Below the pieces are notes generated by a model. That model saw only the letters and a list, made by a program, of their open reading frames with translations, had not been told where the DNA came from and searched no databases. A stretch of DNA of 64,000 nucleotides, taken from Bradyrhizobium sp. NDS-1 (lineage in GTDB: Bacteria; Pseudomonadota; Alphaproteobacteria; Rhizobiales; Xanthobacteraceae). The stretch covers positions 4,635,501 to 4,699,500 of the forward strand of contig NZ_CP136628.1 in assembly GCF_032918005.1 (NCBI RefSeq), read 5' to 3'. This document shows, piece after piece, positions 1-8,892 of the stretch. The position numbers and the translations under genes are program-made. Each line of letters opens with the position of its first letter. Position 1 is the first letter of the stretch.

Positions 1-57
1 GACCGTAGCGGGTCGCATCCATCCGTCACACCGACTGCGAACCGAGCCGGCCCCTTC

Positions 58-246
58 ATGAGCCCGACCACGATCCTGGAGCGAATCCGCAGCCTGTTCA
101 CGTCGGATGCGACCGAGCCCCTCGACAACATCGGGGATGCCTTCGTCACGGCAACGCTGAAGCTCCCGGTCCAGCCGATGTCCGACCAGGAACTCGCCCG
201 CGCCATCCGCGAGTTCCGCAAGGCGTCGGTGCCGCGCAGCGGTTGA
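58..246 (+). CDS. small hypothetical protein (62 aa)
   Basis: A short open frame from ATG to TGA with codon use like the flanking genes. The product is soluble-looking and mildly helical, with no signal peptide, membrane segment or recognisable motif. Its stop codon overlaps a possible TTG start of the Crp/Fnr regulator that follows, so the two may be co-transcribed. No Shine-Dalgarno sequence is obvious. I do not recognise the family. It could be a real small gene or chance coding; its position directly before a regulator slightly favours a gene. Confidence 0.45.
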   Translation: MSPTTILERIRSLFTSDATEPLDNIGDAFVTATLKLPVQPMSDQELARAIREFRKASVPRSG

Positions 247-263
247 AGCGGCACGCGAGGCTC

Positions 264-965
264 ATGCCGCATCCGAAATTCATCTCGCGTCTGCTGGCCA
301 TGGAAGGGCTGTCCGGGGACGAACGCCAGAAGGTCGCCGCCCTGCCCTCCACGCTGCGCCAGGTCGCCGACGGCGAGATCGTGTTGCGACAGGGCGAGGC
401 CGCCTCGCGCTGCGTCTTCGTCGTGAGTGGCTTCCTCTATCAGGCCCGCATCGTCGGCGACCGCAGCCAGATCCTCGCTTTCCACGTTCCCGGCGACATG
501 CCCTGCCTGCACTCGCTGCTGGTCTCGCCGATGGATGCGGATCTCGTCGGCCTCGGACCGACCATCGTCGGCACTGTCGCGCACGGCCAGCTCCGGCAGC
601 TTCTCGACGGCTCGAACCATTTAACCCGCGCGTTCTGGCGCGAGACGTTGATCGATGCGGCGATCGCGCGGCAATGGATCGCCCGCCTCGGCGCGCAGGC
701 GGCCTTGCCCAAGGTCGCGCACCTCATCTGCGAACTCGCCGCAAGGCTGGAGGTCGTCGGGCTTCTCAAGGACGGCTGCTTCCAGATGCCGATGACGCAG
801 CGGCACGTCGCCGATGCCTGCGGGCTGTCGATCGTTCACGTCAATCGCACCATCCAGGAACTGAGGCATCGTCGATTGATCGCTTGGGAGGGCAGCGAGA
901 TCGAGCTGCTGCGACCCGAAGAGCTGCGCGAGCTTGCGGATTTCACGCCGAATTATCTGACGTGA
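264..965 (+). CDS. Crp/Fnr-family transcriptional regulator
   Basis: A 233-residue regulator with an N-terminal cyclic-nucleotide-binding-type beta barrel (about residues 20-125, including DGEIVLRQGEAASRCVFVVSG) and a C-terminal winged helix (about 150-220). The recognition region reads TQRHVADACGLSIVHVNRTI, typical of HTH_Crp proteins. No N-terminal cysteine cluster is seen, so an FNR-type iron-sulfur sensor is unlikely; the signal is unknown. ATG 264 is chosen because a GAGG lies just upstream, although the spacing is short; a TTG at 243 would add seven residues. Many Bradyrhizobium paralogues of this type exist, and no target genes can be inferred here. Confidence 0.85.
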   Translation: MPHPKFISRLLAMEGLSGDERQKVAALPSTLRQVADGEIVLRQGEAASRCVFVVSGFLYQARIVGDRSQILAFHVPGDMPCLHSLLVSPMDADLVGLGPTIVGTVAHGQLRQLLDGSNHLTRAFWRETLIDAAIARQWIARLGAQAALPKVAHLICELAARLEVVGLLKDGCFQMPMTQRHVADACGLSIVHVNRTIQELRHRRLIAWEGSEIELLRPEELRELADFTPNYLT

Positions 966-1005
966 ACGCGGCGGACGAATGCCAGGTCGCGGCCCGCTGG
1001 ATCAG

Positions 1006-1227
1006 CTACTTCTTCTCGTCCGTCCTGCGCTGTCCGGACGTGCCTTTGGTTTCGGGCTGCTTCGCCCGATCGGCATTCATGCCGGTGGTGTCCATTTTCC
1101 CTCTCTCCGTGGCACCGTTGGTATTTTCCGGCCTGTCCATGCCGGTCTGCGGAGCCGGCCCCGTATTCTGGGCAACGACCGGGCCGGACATGACTGCAAA
1201 TACGGCCGCGGTAATGAGCGCTTTCAT
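1006..1227 (-). CDS. small secreted hypothetical protein
   Basis: A 73-residue protein with a clear N-terminal signal peptide (hydrophobic stretch AAVFAVMSG, cleavage likely after VVAQ). The mature part is polar and low in complexity, rich in N, T, G and K, with no cysteines. The ATG at 1227 is preferred over 1233 because GGGAG then has normal spacing. It ends about 40 bp from the convergent Crp/Fnr gene. The function is unknown; a small periplasmic protein is the most that can be said. Confidence 0.6.
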   Translation of the reverse strand: MKALITAAVFAVMSGPVVAQNTGPAPQTGMDRPENTNGATERGKMDTTGMNADRAKQPETKGTSGQRRTDEKK

Positions 1228-1320
1228 GGGCATCTCCCTTCGTCTGACGAATGACGTGGCCGCACGCGAGTTGTTCCCTGGTGTTCCGGCCGTCGTGCGC
1301 GACTGCGGCGAAGCATCGCC

Positions 1321-1929
1321 TCACGATCGCGGCCGCACCCATGATCCGAGCAGCGGGCCGCCGGCTCCGACCACCGGATCCGTCTTCGGCTTGCGGACCT
1401 TGGCGATGCGCTTGACGGCATCAGGACGCTCTCGCGTGTCGGTGCACTCGTCATAGGTCCCGTCCTGCGGGTACGCGCCGACGACGAGGAAGTCCCGGCT
1501 GGACTCGATGAGGCGGTGTCCCGTGCCTGCGGGAAGGACCAGAACATCGCCGGCCTTCACGCGCAGGATCCGCCCCTTGATCCCGCCGCACTCGATTCTG
1601 GCCGAGCCGCGCGCCACGCCCATCACTTCATGGACTTGCGAATGATAATGAACGAAGTCGTAGACGGTGTCGCGCCATGACCGCCCCCAGCCATTCGTAT
1701 CGAACAGCGTATCGATGACGACCTCGGGCGGAAAACGCCGGGTCTTCAGGTTCACCGCGCCGCGATAGAGCAGCACGGAAAATTTCGGATTGTTCGGAAC
1801 GATGCCGTCGTCGCGAAAATGCAGTTCTGCCGGTTTGCGCGATCGCACAAGCGTACGCAAAGTTGCCGCATCGGGATGGTGCTCCACCAGCTTCCTGGCG
1901 AAATTCCTGACCTGATCCTTGATGGGCAT
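1321..1929 (-). CDS. cupin-domain protein
   Basis: A 202-residue protein with both cupin motifs: HYHSQVHEVMGV at about residues 93-104 and GDVLVLPAGTGH at about 126-137. These supply the His/Glu/His ligands of a mononuclear metal site. Its length and N-terminal region resemble YjlB-type cupins, whose substrate is not established. A strong GAGGAAA ribosome-binding site precedes the start. It appears monocistronic. It could be a small-molecule-binding protein or a dioxygenase/isomerase; the sequence does not decide. Confidence 0.8.
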   Translation of the reverse strand: MPIKDQVRNFARKLVEHHPDAATLRTLVRSRKPAELHFRDDGIVPNNPKFSVLLYRGAVNLKTRRFPPEVVIDTLFDTNGWGRSWRDTVYDFVHYHSQVHEVMGVARGSARIECGGIKGRILRVKAGDVLVLPAGTGHRLIESSRDFLVVGAYPQDGTYDECTDTRERPDAVKRIAKVRKPKTDPVVGAGGPLLGSWVRPRS

Positions 1930-2029
1930 GACGTTTCCTCAGCCGCCGCGATTCAACGACGGCAGAGCCGAGAAGTTTCGGCCGCGGATTTATTCCTGCC
2001 GCTGAAATGAATGCCTTTCACCACATCCA

Positions 2030-3000
2030 CCGTCATTCCTGGATGCGTGCGCGAGCACGCAGGCCCGGAATCCATCGGGCCGCATGCTCCGCCGCACAAT
2101 GGATTCCCGGCTCGCCCCTTCAGGGCGCCCCGCAACGTCGCGTGGCGGCCGAGGCAACCGCGCGAGGCGTCGGGCAAAACACCGCGTCAAGCCGCCCTGC
2201 AAAAATATTCCACTTTCCCGAATTTCGGATTTGTGGCATGTCCCTTGCCATCCCGGCCCTTGCCAAAGGGGCGCTTCGCGATCGTCACGAGATGCGGGCC
2301 GGGCTTGCGGTGGACGCGGTAGCGCCGGCGCGACATGCCTGATGACAGGGCGGGCAACCGTGAGTCTTGAGGCGGCGCGATACGACCCGGCGCGGTCACA
2401 GCGGTCTCGTTGATGCCGGGGGCGAGCACACGCCAGCCTCCAGGTCTTTCGGCGGGATCGTCCGCGGACGGAGAAGTCGTGTGGTCCTGACGCCCGGGGT
2501 TCTGGCGTCAAGCTTTGCGGTGATGCGGCGGCCCGACCGGGTGCGCACATCGATCATCCGCAAGGCGACGGGGGCAATAGTGCAACGCTCCCCGGGGAGC
2601 ACGAAGGACACCGTGAAAACCATCGCGCAGGGAAGGCCGGATGTTCGGCTTCACCTGTGATCCACCCCGTGTGCATTCCTGTCGCGCACGGATCTCGGGT
2701 GCCGCCGGCGCCCGGCCTTCCCTGCGCCCTTTGGCCTTCATCGGGCGCCGAACGACAGCAAGCCTCGGGCGAAACGCGCCGCGAGAATGCGGGGGCGCGT
2801 CGGCAATGTGAACGAGAGTTGGAGGATGCCGACGACCCCTTGCCCATCGTCGCGAGGAACCTGGCGGCGCTGCTGCGGAACCTGAGTTCGGCGAAGCAAA
2901 CGCCGGCAAGGATGCCTGCTTTCGCGGCGGAACGAACGGCGCGCAAGCCCAATTCAAGCCACATCCTCTCCGGATTTGCGGCTCATTGCCACCCAAGTCT
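2030..3000. repeat. about 1 kb repeat-derived non-coding region
   Basis: No convincing gene lies between the cupin start (1929) and ATG 3054. The segment starts with a palindromic element at about 2030-2115, whose arms read CCGGAATCCAT and ATGGATTCCCGG. A stretch then follows in which several short frames on both strands could be read, none with a ribosome-binding site or a recognisable domain. The fragments resemble a dispersed intergenic element I associate with Bradyrhizobium and Rhodopseudomonas genomes, usually mis-annotated as small hypothetical proteins. That attribution is from memory and was not checked by alignment. Confidence 0.5.
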
Positions 3001-3053
3001 TTGATGACAAAGGGGTGGTCAAGAGTTGCGTCATGCGTAACCGGGAGACCAGG

Positions 3054-4274
3054 ATGGGCAACCGCACCGCAAAATTCGTATCCGCGCTGGTCGGCAGCAT
3101 CGTCGCCGGCCTGCCACTGGCCGCCGTGTCGCAGAACGCGCCGAACACACCGGGCATGGCCAACGCGGCCGCCGACTGCCTCGCCTCGCCGAAGGGCGCC
3201 GCGCCGCAGGGGCAGCACTGGTACTATCGCCTCGAACGCACGACCAAGCGGCAGTGCTGGTATCTGCGCGCCGCCGGCGGCAAAGCTTCCCAAACCGCGC
3301 AGGCGACGACCGACACACAAGAGGCCGATTCAGCCGCGCCCCAATCCGTGCAGAACGCGCGCGCCGAATATGTCGCGCCGCAGACCGGCGCGGCCCCCAT
3401 CGCGCCGAACATGACTGCGCCGGCCGCGGCGGGTGCGCCGCCGGTCGCCCAACAGCCGGCGGCTCCCCTCGCCGAGACCACGCAGCCTGCCGTCGCCACG
3501 CGCTGGCCCGATGCCGCCATGCCGGCCGCCGCCCCCGCACCACAGCCGCAGCCTGTCGCGGCCCCCGCGCCCCAGAGCGCGAAGCCGGCAAAGGCTGCCG
3601 CCCCGATGGCTCCCGCGGCAGACAGCAGCACCGACAAGCAGACCGGCTCGCTGCAGATGCTGCTGCTCGTGATCGGCGGTGCGTTGGCGCTCGCCGGCAT
3701 CCTCGCCAGCCTCATTTACCGCTTCGCCGGGGGACGCGTCCGCGGCCAGGCCGCGGACCGCCGCGGGCATTGGGACGATTGGACGCCGCAGGATCATGAC
3801 GGAAGCCGCGCGCCCTGGCTCGGTACAACGCCGGCCGTCACGCCGCGCGCAGAGCCGCGCCCGGTCGACTTCGATGAAGCACGACCGCCGCAAACCGCGC
3901 AAATCGCTGCATTCACCAGGGAGATCGGCAGGATCGCAGCCCAATCCGGCTCCATTCGCAAAGCCGCCGCAGATCTCGACAAGGCCGCCACCTTCACCGG
4001 GGCGTTCGAGATCGAAGCATCGCCCCCGCGGCTCGCGGCCAAGGAGGCCGCCAGGAACGCCGCCAAAGACGCCGATGACGAAAAGCCTGCAGCTCAAGGC
4101 GAAACGAAACGCGATGAAGCTGCTCACGTCGAGGAGGCCGTCGACGTCGACGTGGTCACCGCGATGCTGGAACGACTGGCGAAGCAAGGGCCCCGGCTGC
4201 CGCAGCCTAGCCCTGAAGCTGACCTTGCAAACCTCGGACGAAACCAACGAGGCCAATCCGCCGCTCGCGCTTGA
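3054..4274 (+). CDS. Pro/Ala-rich single-pass membrane protein, unknown function
   Basis: A 406-residue protein. It has an N-terminal signal peptide or anchor (FVSALVGSIVAGLPLAAV), a short Cys/Trp-containing segment (QHWYYRLERTTKRQCWYLRA), a long Ala/Pro-rich linker (about residues 85-190), one transmembrane helix (LLLVIGGALALAGILASLIY, about 200-220) and a polar, charged C-terminal region. ATG 3054 is chosen because GGGAG lies about 8 bp upstream and the signal peptide starts there; upstream in-frame starts at 3033 and 2976 lack this. The last 68 bp overlap the 3' end of gmk on the opposite strand. The family is not recognised beyond similar rhizobial hypotheticals. Confidence 0.7.
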   Translation: MGNRTAKFVSALVGSIVAGLPLAAVSQNAPNTPGMANAAADCLASPKGAAPQGQHWYYRLERTTKRQCWYLRAAGGKASQTAQATTDTQEADSAAPQSVQNARAEYVAPQTGAAPIAPNMTAPAAAGAPPVAQQPAAPLAETTQPAVATRWPDAAMPAAAPAPQPQPVAAPAPQSAKPAKAAAPMAPAADSSTDKQTGSLQMLLLVIGGALALAGILASLIYRFAGGRVRGQAADRRGHWDDWTPQDHDGSRAPWLGTTPAVTPRAEPRPVDFDEARPPQTAQIAAFTREIGRIAAQSGSIRKAAADLDKAATFTGAFEIEASPPRLAAKEAARNAAKDADDEKPAAQGETKRDEAAHVEEAVDVDVVTAMLERLAKQGPRLPQPSPEADLANLGRNQRGQSAARA

Positions 4275-4866
4275 GGCGCTCGGCCTTCAGGATCGACTGC
4301 ACCTCTGCGAAGGCCTCGTCGACATCGTGGTTGATCACGATGTAGTCGTACTCGGCCCAGTGGCTCATCTCGTGGCTAGCGCGGCTCATGCGCTTGCGGA
4401 TGACCTCGTCGGAATCCTGCGCACGCGAATGCAGGCGCTTTTCGAGATCGGCCGCCGAGGGCGGCAGGATGAAGACGCTGACGACATCGGCGCGCGCCTT
4501 TTCACGCAGCTGCTGGGTGCCCTGCCAGTCGATGTCGAACAGCACGTCCTGCCCGGCTGACAGCGCCGCCTCGACCGGCCCGCGCGGCGTGCCGTAGCTG
4601 TTGTCGAAGACCGTCGCCCATTCCAGCAGTTCGCCAGCCTTGACCATCGCCTCGAACGTCGCCTTGTCGACGAACGAGTAATCCTTGCCGTTGACCTCGC
4701 CCGGCCGCATCTCGCGCGTCGTCGCCGAGACCGACATTTTCAAGCCGGGCATCCGCTCGATCAAGAGACGCGACAGCGTCGTCTTGCCCGCGCCCGAGGG
4801 CGAGGACAGCACGAACATCAATCCGCGCCGCTCGACACCGTCAGTTTCGTGACCGCCCGTCGTCAT
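4207..4866 (-). CDS. gmk: guanylate kinase
   Basis: Converts GMP and ATP to GDP and ADP in purine nucleotide synthesis. The 219-residue length is normal. The P-loop SSPSGAGKTT is at about residues 21-30, followed by the GMP-binding region (TTREMRPGEVNGKDYSFV) and the lid region. DIDWQGTQQL matches the conserved core of the family. Its ATG lies 3 bp after the yicC stop, so yicC and gmk are probably co-transcribed, an order common in alphaproteobacteria. The 3' end overlaps a convergent gene by 68 bp. Confidence 0.97.
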   Translation of the reverse strand: MTTGGHETDGVERRGLMFVLSSPSGAGKTTLSRLLIERMPGLKMSVSATTREMRPGEVNGKDYSFVDKATFEAMVKAGELLEWATVFDNSYGTPRGPVEAALSAGQDVLFDIDWQGTQQLREKARADVVSVFILPPSAADLEKRLHSRAQDSDEVIRKRMSRASHEMSHWAEYDYIVINHDVDEAFAEVQSILKAERLKRERRIGLVGFVRGLQGQLQG

Positions 4867-4869
4867 CGA

Positions 4870-5757
4870 TCACTCCAGATTCTGGACCTGTTCGCGGAAC
4901 TGCTCGACCACGTTTTTCATGGCGAGGCCGGTATTGGTCAGCTCGATGTCGTTCGACTTCGAGCAGCAGGTGTTGACCTCGCGATGAAATTCCTGCGCCA
5001 GGAAGTCGAGCTTGCGGCCGATCGGGCCGCCTTTGCCGATCAGCTCGCGCGCCTGCGCGATGTGGGAGGCGATGCGGTCGAGCTCCTCGCGGATGTCGGC
5101 CCTGGTGGCGATCAGGATCGCTTCCTGCATCAAGCGGTCGGAATCGAAACGGTCGGAGGTGTCGAGCAGCGCGGCGATCTGCTCGGCGAGCCTGGCCTTG
5201 ATCGCCTCCGGCTTGCGGCCGGGCGCGGCTTCCGCCTTTCTTGCCAGCTGCTCGACCTCGTCGACTCGCTGGATCAGGATCTGCCCCAGCGAAGTCCCCT
5301 CGCGCTTGCGCATCGCGACGAGTTCGTCGAGCGCCTTGTCGAAGGCCTCCGCGGCGGCGGCACGGGCCGCCTTGTCCTCTTCCTCGTCGCCCTCGGGCTC
5401 GGCGACCTCGACGACGCCCTTGATGGCGAGCAGGCCGTCGACGCTCGGGGCCACCGCGTCGACCTTGCCGGCGATCACCGAGGCTGCCTTCAGGACGGCA
5501 TTGAGCACGTCCTCGTTGACGCGAACCGTGGCGGCGGCGTTGGCGCGCTTGACCGTGAGATTGGCGTAGACGGTGCCGCGCGAGAGCAGCTCGCCGGCGC
5601 GCTTTTTGGCGTGGGCCTCGAGCTCGTCGAACCCTTGCGGCAGCCGCATCCTGAGGTCAAAGCCCTTGGCGTTGACCGACTTCAATTCCCATTCGAACGT
5701 GTACGGCCCGCTAGCACCGTGGCATCTCGCAAAGCCGGTCATGGACGACAGCGCCAT
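4870..5757 (-). CDS. yicC: YicC/YloC-family endoribonuclease
   Basis: A 295-residue member of the YicC stress-induced family, reported in other bacteria to be an endoribonuclease. The N-terminus ALSSMTGFAR is diagnostic. The C-terminus contains the conserved EFHREVNTCCSKSNDIEL segment of the DUF1732 domain. ATG 5757 is chosen because the SSMTGFAR start is conserved and a GGAG lies about 11 bp upstream; an in-frame start 42 bp earlier is less likely. It sits between mltG and gmk on the same strand. The middle region is highly charged and probably coiled coil. Confidence 0.93.
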   Translation of the reverse strand: MALSSMTGFARCHGASGPYTFEWELKSVNAKGFDLRMRLPQGFDELEAHAKKRAGELLSRGTVYANLTVKRANAAATVRVNEDVLNAVLKAASVIAGKVDAVAPSVDGLLAIKGVVEVAEPEGDEEEDKAARAAAAEAFDKALDELVAMRKREGTSLGQILIQRVDEVEQLARKAEAAPGRKPEAIKARLAEQIAALLDTSDRFDSDRLMQEAILIATRADIREELDRIASHIAQARELIGKGGPIGRKLDFLAQEFHREVNTCCSKSNDIELTNTGLAMKNVVEQFREQVQNLE

Positions 5758-5872
5758 CAGGTCAAATTCTCCAGAAACACGGGATTCGCGAGGCATCAAG
5801 CCACGCGAATCTTAAGACTATTTTGCAGGAAAGTGGAATCCGCAAAGGCCAGCAAGCAGGTCTGCAGCGCGC

Positions 5873-7153
5873 CTAGCGCTGGACCACCGGGGGCGAGGGT
5901 TGCACCGCGCCCTGCCGCGCCGGCGCGGGATTGGGCGGATTGGCAGGCCGCGACGGCTGCTTTTTCTGCTGGTTGGGCCGGGCCGGCGTCGTCGCCGTCG
6001 GCGCATCGGCAGGTCCGGGCGCGGCGGCGGCGGGCGGCGGCGCATCCTCGGGCGGCTCGACCGTGTCGTTCTGGATCTGCTTTTCCATCGCGCGCAGCTT
6101 GGCCACGTTCTTCTGATGCGCGTCGTAAGTCTCGGTGAAGGCATGCCCGCCGGTGCCGTCGGCAACGAAATAGAGGTCGCGGGTCCGGGCCGGGTTGGCT
6201 GCGGCCTCCAGCGAAGCGCGGCCGGGGTTGGAGATCGGGCCCGGCGGCAGGCCCTCGATCACATAGGTATTGTACGGCGAAGGCTGCGTGATCTCGCTGC
6301 GCCTGATCGGCCGGCCCAGCGTGCCCTTGCCGCCGACGATGCCGTAGATGATCGTCGGATCGGACTGCAGCTTGATCCTCTGCTTCAAGCGGTTGACGAA
6401 CACGGCGGCGACGCGGCTGCGCTCGTCCGGCTTGCTGGTCTCCTTCTCGATGATGGATGCCAGCGTGACGAGCTGCTCCTGCGTCTTCACCGGAATGTCC
6501 TGATTGCGACGCTCCCAGATCTCGCCGAGCACGCGCTTGTGCGCCTGCTGCATGCGCTGGACGACCTGCTCACGCGGGGTGCCGCGCGGGAACTTGTAGG
6601 TCTCCGGCAACAGCGTGCCCTCGCGCGGCAGCTCGCGCACGCTGCCGGTGAAGATGTCGTTGTCGGACAGGCGCGCCACGATCTGCTCGGAGGTCAGGCC
6701 TTCCGGAATCGTCACCGCATGCTGCACCACCTTGCCTTCGACGATGGTGGCGATGACGTCGCGCAAGGATGCGTTCTTCTGGAACGAATATTCACCCGGC
6801 TTGAGGTCCGAGCTCGCCTTCAGCGCGGCGACGCTGGCGATGAACACCCACGGATTGATGTCGGTGACGCCTTCCCGGTTCAGCGTTTCGGCGATGTCGC
6901 GCTTGCCCGCCCGCTGCGGGATGTTGACGATCTTGTCGTCCTTGAGCGGCCCGGGCGCCTCGAGCACCTGCCGGCCGTAGTAATACACGCCGCCGGCGCC
7001 GAGCATGGCGATCAGCAGAAGGGTGATGATGGCGTTGCCGACGACCACGAAAGGATTGCGCGCACGCTCCGATCGCTTCGGCGGCGGCGGGAGTTGCTCG
7101 GGCTCGAGCGCTGCCCGCGGACTCCGGGGCGAAATGGGCGGCCTTTCACTCAT
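5873..7153 (-). CDS. mltG: endolytic murein transglycosylase MltG
   Basis: Cleaves nascent peptidoglycan strands in the periplasm and helps set glycan length. The 426 residues comprise a proline-rich cytoplasmic N-terminus, one membrane anchor (about 37-57), a LysM-like region and the YceG catalytic domain. The motif LASIIEKETSKPDERSRVAAVF is intact, with the probable catalytic Glu at about position 236. DPTIIYG and the EGLPPGPISNPG loop are also family hallmarks. The C-terminal 70 residues are a Pro/Ala/Gln-rich tail that may be dispensable. It follows fabF by about 120 bp on the same strand, a common alphaproteobacterial neighbour. Confidence 0.95.
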   Translation of the reverse strand: MSERPPISPRSPRAALEPEQLPPPPKRSERARNPFVVVGNAIITLLLIAMLGAGGVYYYGRQVLEAPGPLKDDKIVNIPQRAGKRDIAETLNREGVTDINPWVFIASVAALKASSDLKPGEYSFQKNASLRDVIATIVEGKVVQHAVTIPEGLTSEQIVARLSDNDIFTGSVRELPREGTLLPETYKFPRGTPREQVVQRMQQAHKRVLGEIWERRNQDIPVKTQEQLVTLASIIEKETSKPDERSRVAAVFVNRLKQRIKLQSDPTIIYGIVGGKGTLGRPIRRSEITQPSPYNTYVIEGLPPGPISNPGRASLEAAANPARTRDLYFVADGTGGHAFTETYDAHQKNVAKLRAMEKQIQNDTVEPPEDAPPPAAAAPGPADAPTATTPARPNQQKKQPSRPANPPNPAPARQGAVQPSPPVVQR

Positions 7154-7277
7154 CGAAACAACCTGAATCCTGCCGGTTCAATCGCGACCTGACAATCGCT
7201 TGCCCTGCCAAATGCACGCGCCCACTTCCATGACTATCGCCGAATACGGCAAAACGGTGGATTCGTCTCAAACTCAA

Positions 7278-8543
7278 TTAACTGGCCAAGCGCCGGACGA
7301 TCACCGACGCATTGGTACCGCCAAAACCAAAAGAGTTCGACAAGGCGACATTGACCTCCCGCTGCTTCGCCTTGTGCGGCACGAGGTCGATTGCGGTCTC
7401 CACTGACGGATTGTCGAGATTGATCGTCGGCGGCACGACATTATCGCGAATCGCGAGAATGGCGAAGATCGCTTCGATCGCACCGGCGGCGCCGAGGAGA
7501 TGCCCTGTCGACGACTTGGTCGACGACATTGCAACCTTGGAGGCGGCATTGCCGAGCAGACGCTCGACGGCCCCGAGCTCGATCTCGTCGCCGAGCGGCG
7601 TCGAGGTACCGTGCGCGTTGATGTAGTCGAGATCGGACGCAGTGAGGCCCGCGCGCTTGAGCGCGGCCGACATGCTGCGGAAGCCGCCATCGCCGTCGGG
7701 CGACGGCGATGTGATGTGGTAGGCATCGCCCGACAGGCCATAGCCGATCACCTCGGCGTAGATCTTCGCGCCGCGGCGCCTGGCGTGATCGAGTTCCTCG
7801 AGCACCAGGACACCGGCGCCCTCGCCCATCACGAAGCCGTCGCGGTCCTTGTCATAGGGACGCGAGGCCTTCGCGGGCGTCTCGTTGAAACCGGTCGAGA
7901 GCGCGCGCGCGGCGTTGAAGCCGGCAATGCCGATGCGGCTGATCGGCGACTCGGCGCCGCCCGCGACCATCACGTCGGCATCGCCCAGCGCGATCAGCCG
8001 GGCGGCATCGCCGACGGCGTGCGCGCCGGTCGAGCAGGCGGTGACCACCGAATGGTTCGGGCCCTTTAGCCCGTGCGCGATCGAAACGTAGCCGGAGGCG
8101 AGATTGATCAGGCGGCCCGGAATGAAGAACGGCGACACGCGGCGCGGTCCGCGCTCCTTCAGGAGGATCGCGGTCTCGGCGATGCCGCTGAGGCCGCCGA
8201 TGCCGGACCCGATCATGGTTCCGGTCGCGCATTTGTCCTCTTCGGACTCTGGGTGCCAGTTGGCGTCGTCGAGCGCCTGGCCGGCTGCGGCCATGCCGAA
8301 GATGATGAAGTCGTCGACCTTGCGCTGGTCCTTCGGCTCCATCCACGTGTCGGGATTGAAGGTGTCGTTGGTGCCGTCGCCGCGTACGACGGTGCAGGCG
8401 TATTTCGTCTGAAGATCGGAGACGTCGAAGCTCTCGATCAGGCGCGCGCCGCTTTCGCCGTTGAGGATGCGTTTCCAGGTCGGTTCGACGCCGCAGCCGA
8501 GCGGCGACACCATGCCGAGACCAGTAACGACAACCCGCCTCAT
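7278..8543 (-). CDS. fabF: beta-ketoacyl-ACP synthase II
   Basis: Condenses malonyl-ACP with acyl-ACP in fatty acid elongation. The 421-residue thiolase-fold protein has the nucleophile motif VVTACSTGAHA (Cys about 169), then INAHGTSTPLGD and SSTKSSTGHLLGAAG with the two catalytic histidines. ATG 8543 gives the conserved RRVVVTGLGMVSPLG N-terminus and has GGAG upstream; a start 42 bp earlier is rejected. It is downstream of acpP and separated from it by a strong hairpin (8586-8624). Confidence 0.97.
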   Translation of the reverse strand: MRRVVVTGLGMVSPLGCGVEPTWKRILNGESGARLIESFDVSDLQTKYACTVVRGDGTNDTFNPDTWMEPKDQRKVDDFIIFGMAAAGQALDDANWHPESEEDKCATGTMIGSGIGGLSGIAETAILLKERGPRRVSPFFIPGRLINLASGYVSIAHGLKGPNHSVVTACSTGAHAVGDAARLIALGDADVMVAGGAESPISRIGIAGFNAARALSTGFNETPAKASRPYDKDRDGFVMGEGAGVLVLEELDHARRRGAKIYAEVIGYGLSGDAYHITSPSPDGDGGFRSMSAALKRAGLTASDLDYINAHGTSTPLGDEIELGAVERLLGNAASKVAMSSTKSSTGHLLGAAGAIEAIFAILAIRDNVVPPTINLDNPSVETAIDLVPHKAKQREVNVALSNSFGFGGTNASVIVRRLAS

Positions 8544-8585
8544 GTCCGAAAACTCCGCATCGAAAGACTCAACGGCCAATAACAA

Positions 8586-8624
8586 GAAACCGGCTGACCG
8601 CTGGGAAGCGGCCCGTCCGGTTTC
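8586..8624 (-). terminator. hairpin between acpP and fabF
   Basis: Outer arms GAAACCGG and CCGGTTTC are perfectly complementary. They enclose a second stem, CCGCT/AGCGG, with a GGGA loop. On the minus strand the structure is followed by TTGTTATT, which is moderately U-rich. It lies between the acpP stop and the fabF start. A partial terminator or 3'-end stabiliser would let acyl carrier protein be made in excess over FabF. Confidence 0.6.
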
Positions 8625-8652
8625 AATGTTGTCCCCGCGAAAATGAAGAGCC

Positions 8653-8892
8653 TTAGCTCTTCGCGTTCTTCTCGAGAAACTTCGTGGCGTCGCCGACGGT
8701 GAGGATAGTTTCCGCGGCGTCGTCCGGAATCTCGCAACCGAATTCCTCTTCGAACGCCATCACCAGCTCGACGGTGTCCAGACTGTCGGCGCCGAGGTCG
8801 TCGATGAAGCTCGCAGCGTCGACAACCTTCTCGGGTTCAACACCAAGGTGTTCGACCACGATCTTCTTAACCCGCTCGCCAATGTCACTCAT
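8653..8892 (-). CDS. acpP: acyl carrier protein
   Basis: A 79-residue acidic carrier of acyl chains for fatty acid and lipid synthesis. The 4'-phosphopantetheine attachment serine is in the canonical [14 protein letters not shown] motif (about residues 32-45). Helix [20 protein letters not shown] is standard. Length and composition match housekeeping AcpP rather than the specialised rhizobial ACPs. It sits between fabG and fabF, with a 315-bp upstream gap that probably carries its own promoter. Confidence 0.98.
   Translation of the reverse strand: MSDIGERVKKIVVEHLGVEPEKVVDAASFIDDLGADSLDTVELVMAFEEEFGCEIPDDAAETILTVGDATKFLEKNAKS

Noticed and set aside
2007..2660. Several short frames in the gap before 3054
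   Set aside because: Mutually overlapping on both strands, no ribosome-binding sites, and the region appears repeat-derived.
4849..7192. Long plus-strand frames opposite yicC and mltG
   Set aside because: They are complementary shadows of well-identified genes, with low-complexity products and no start signals.
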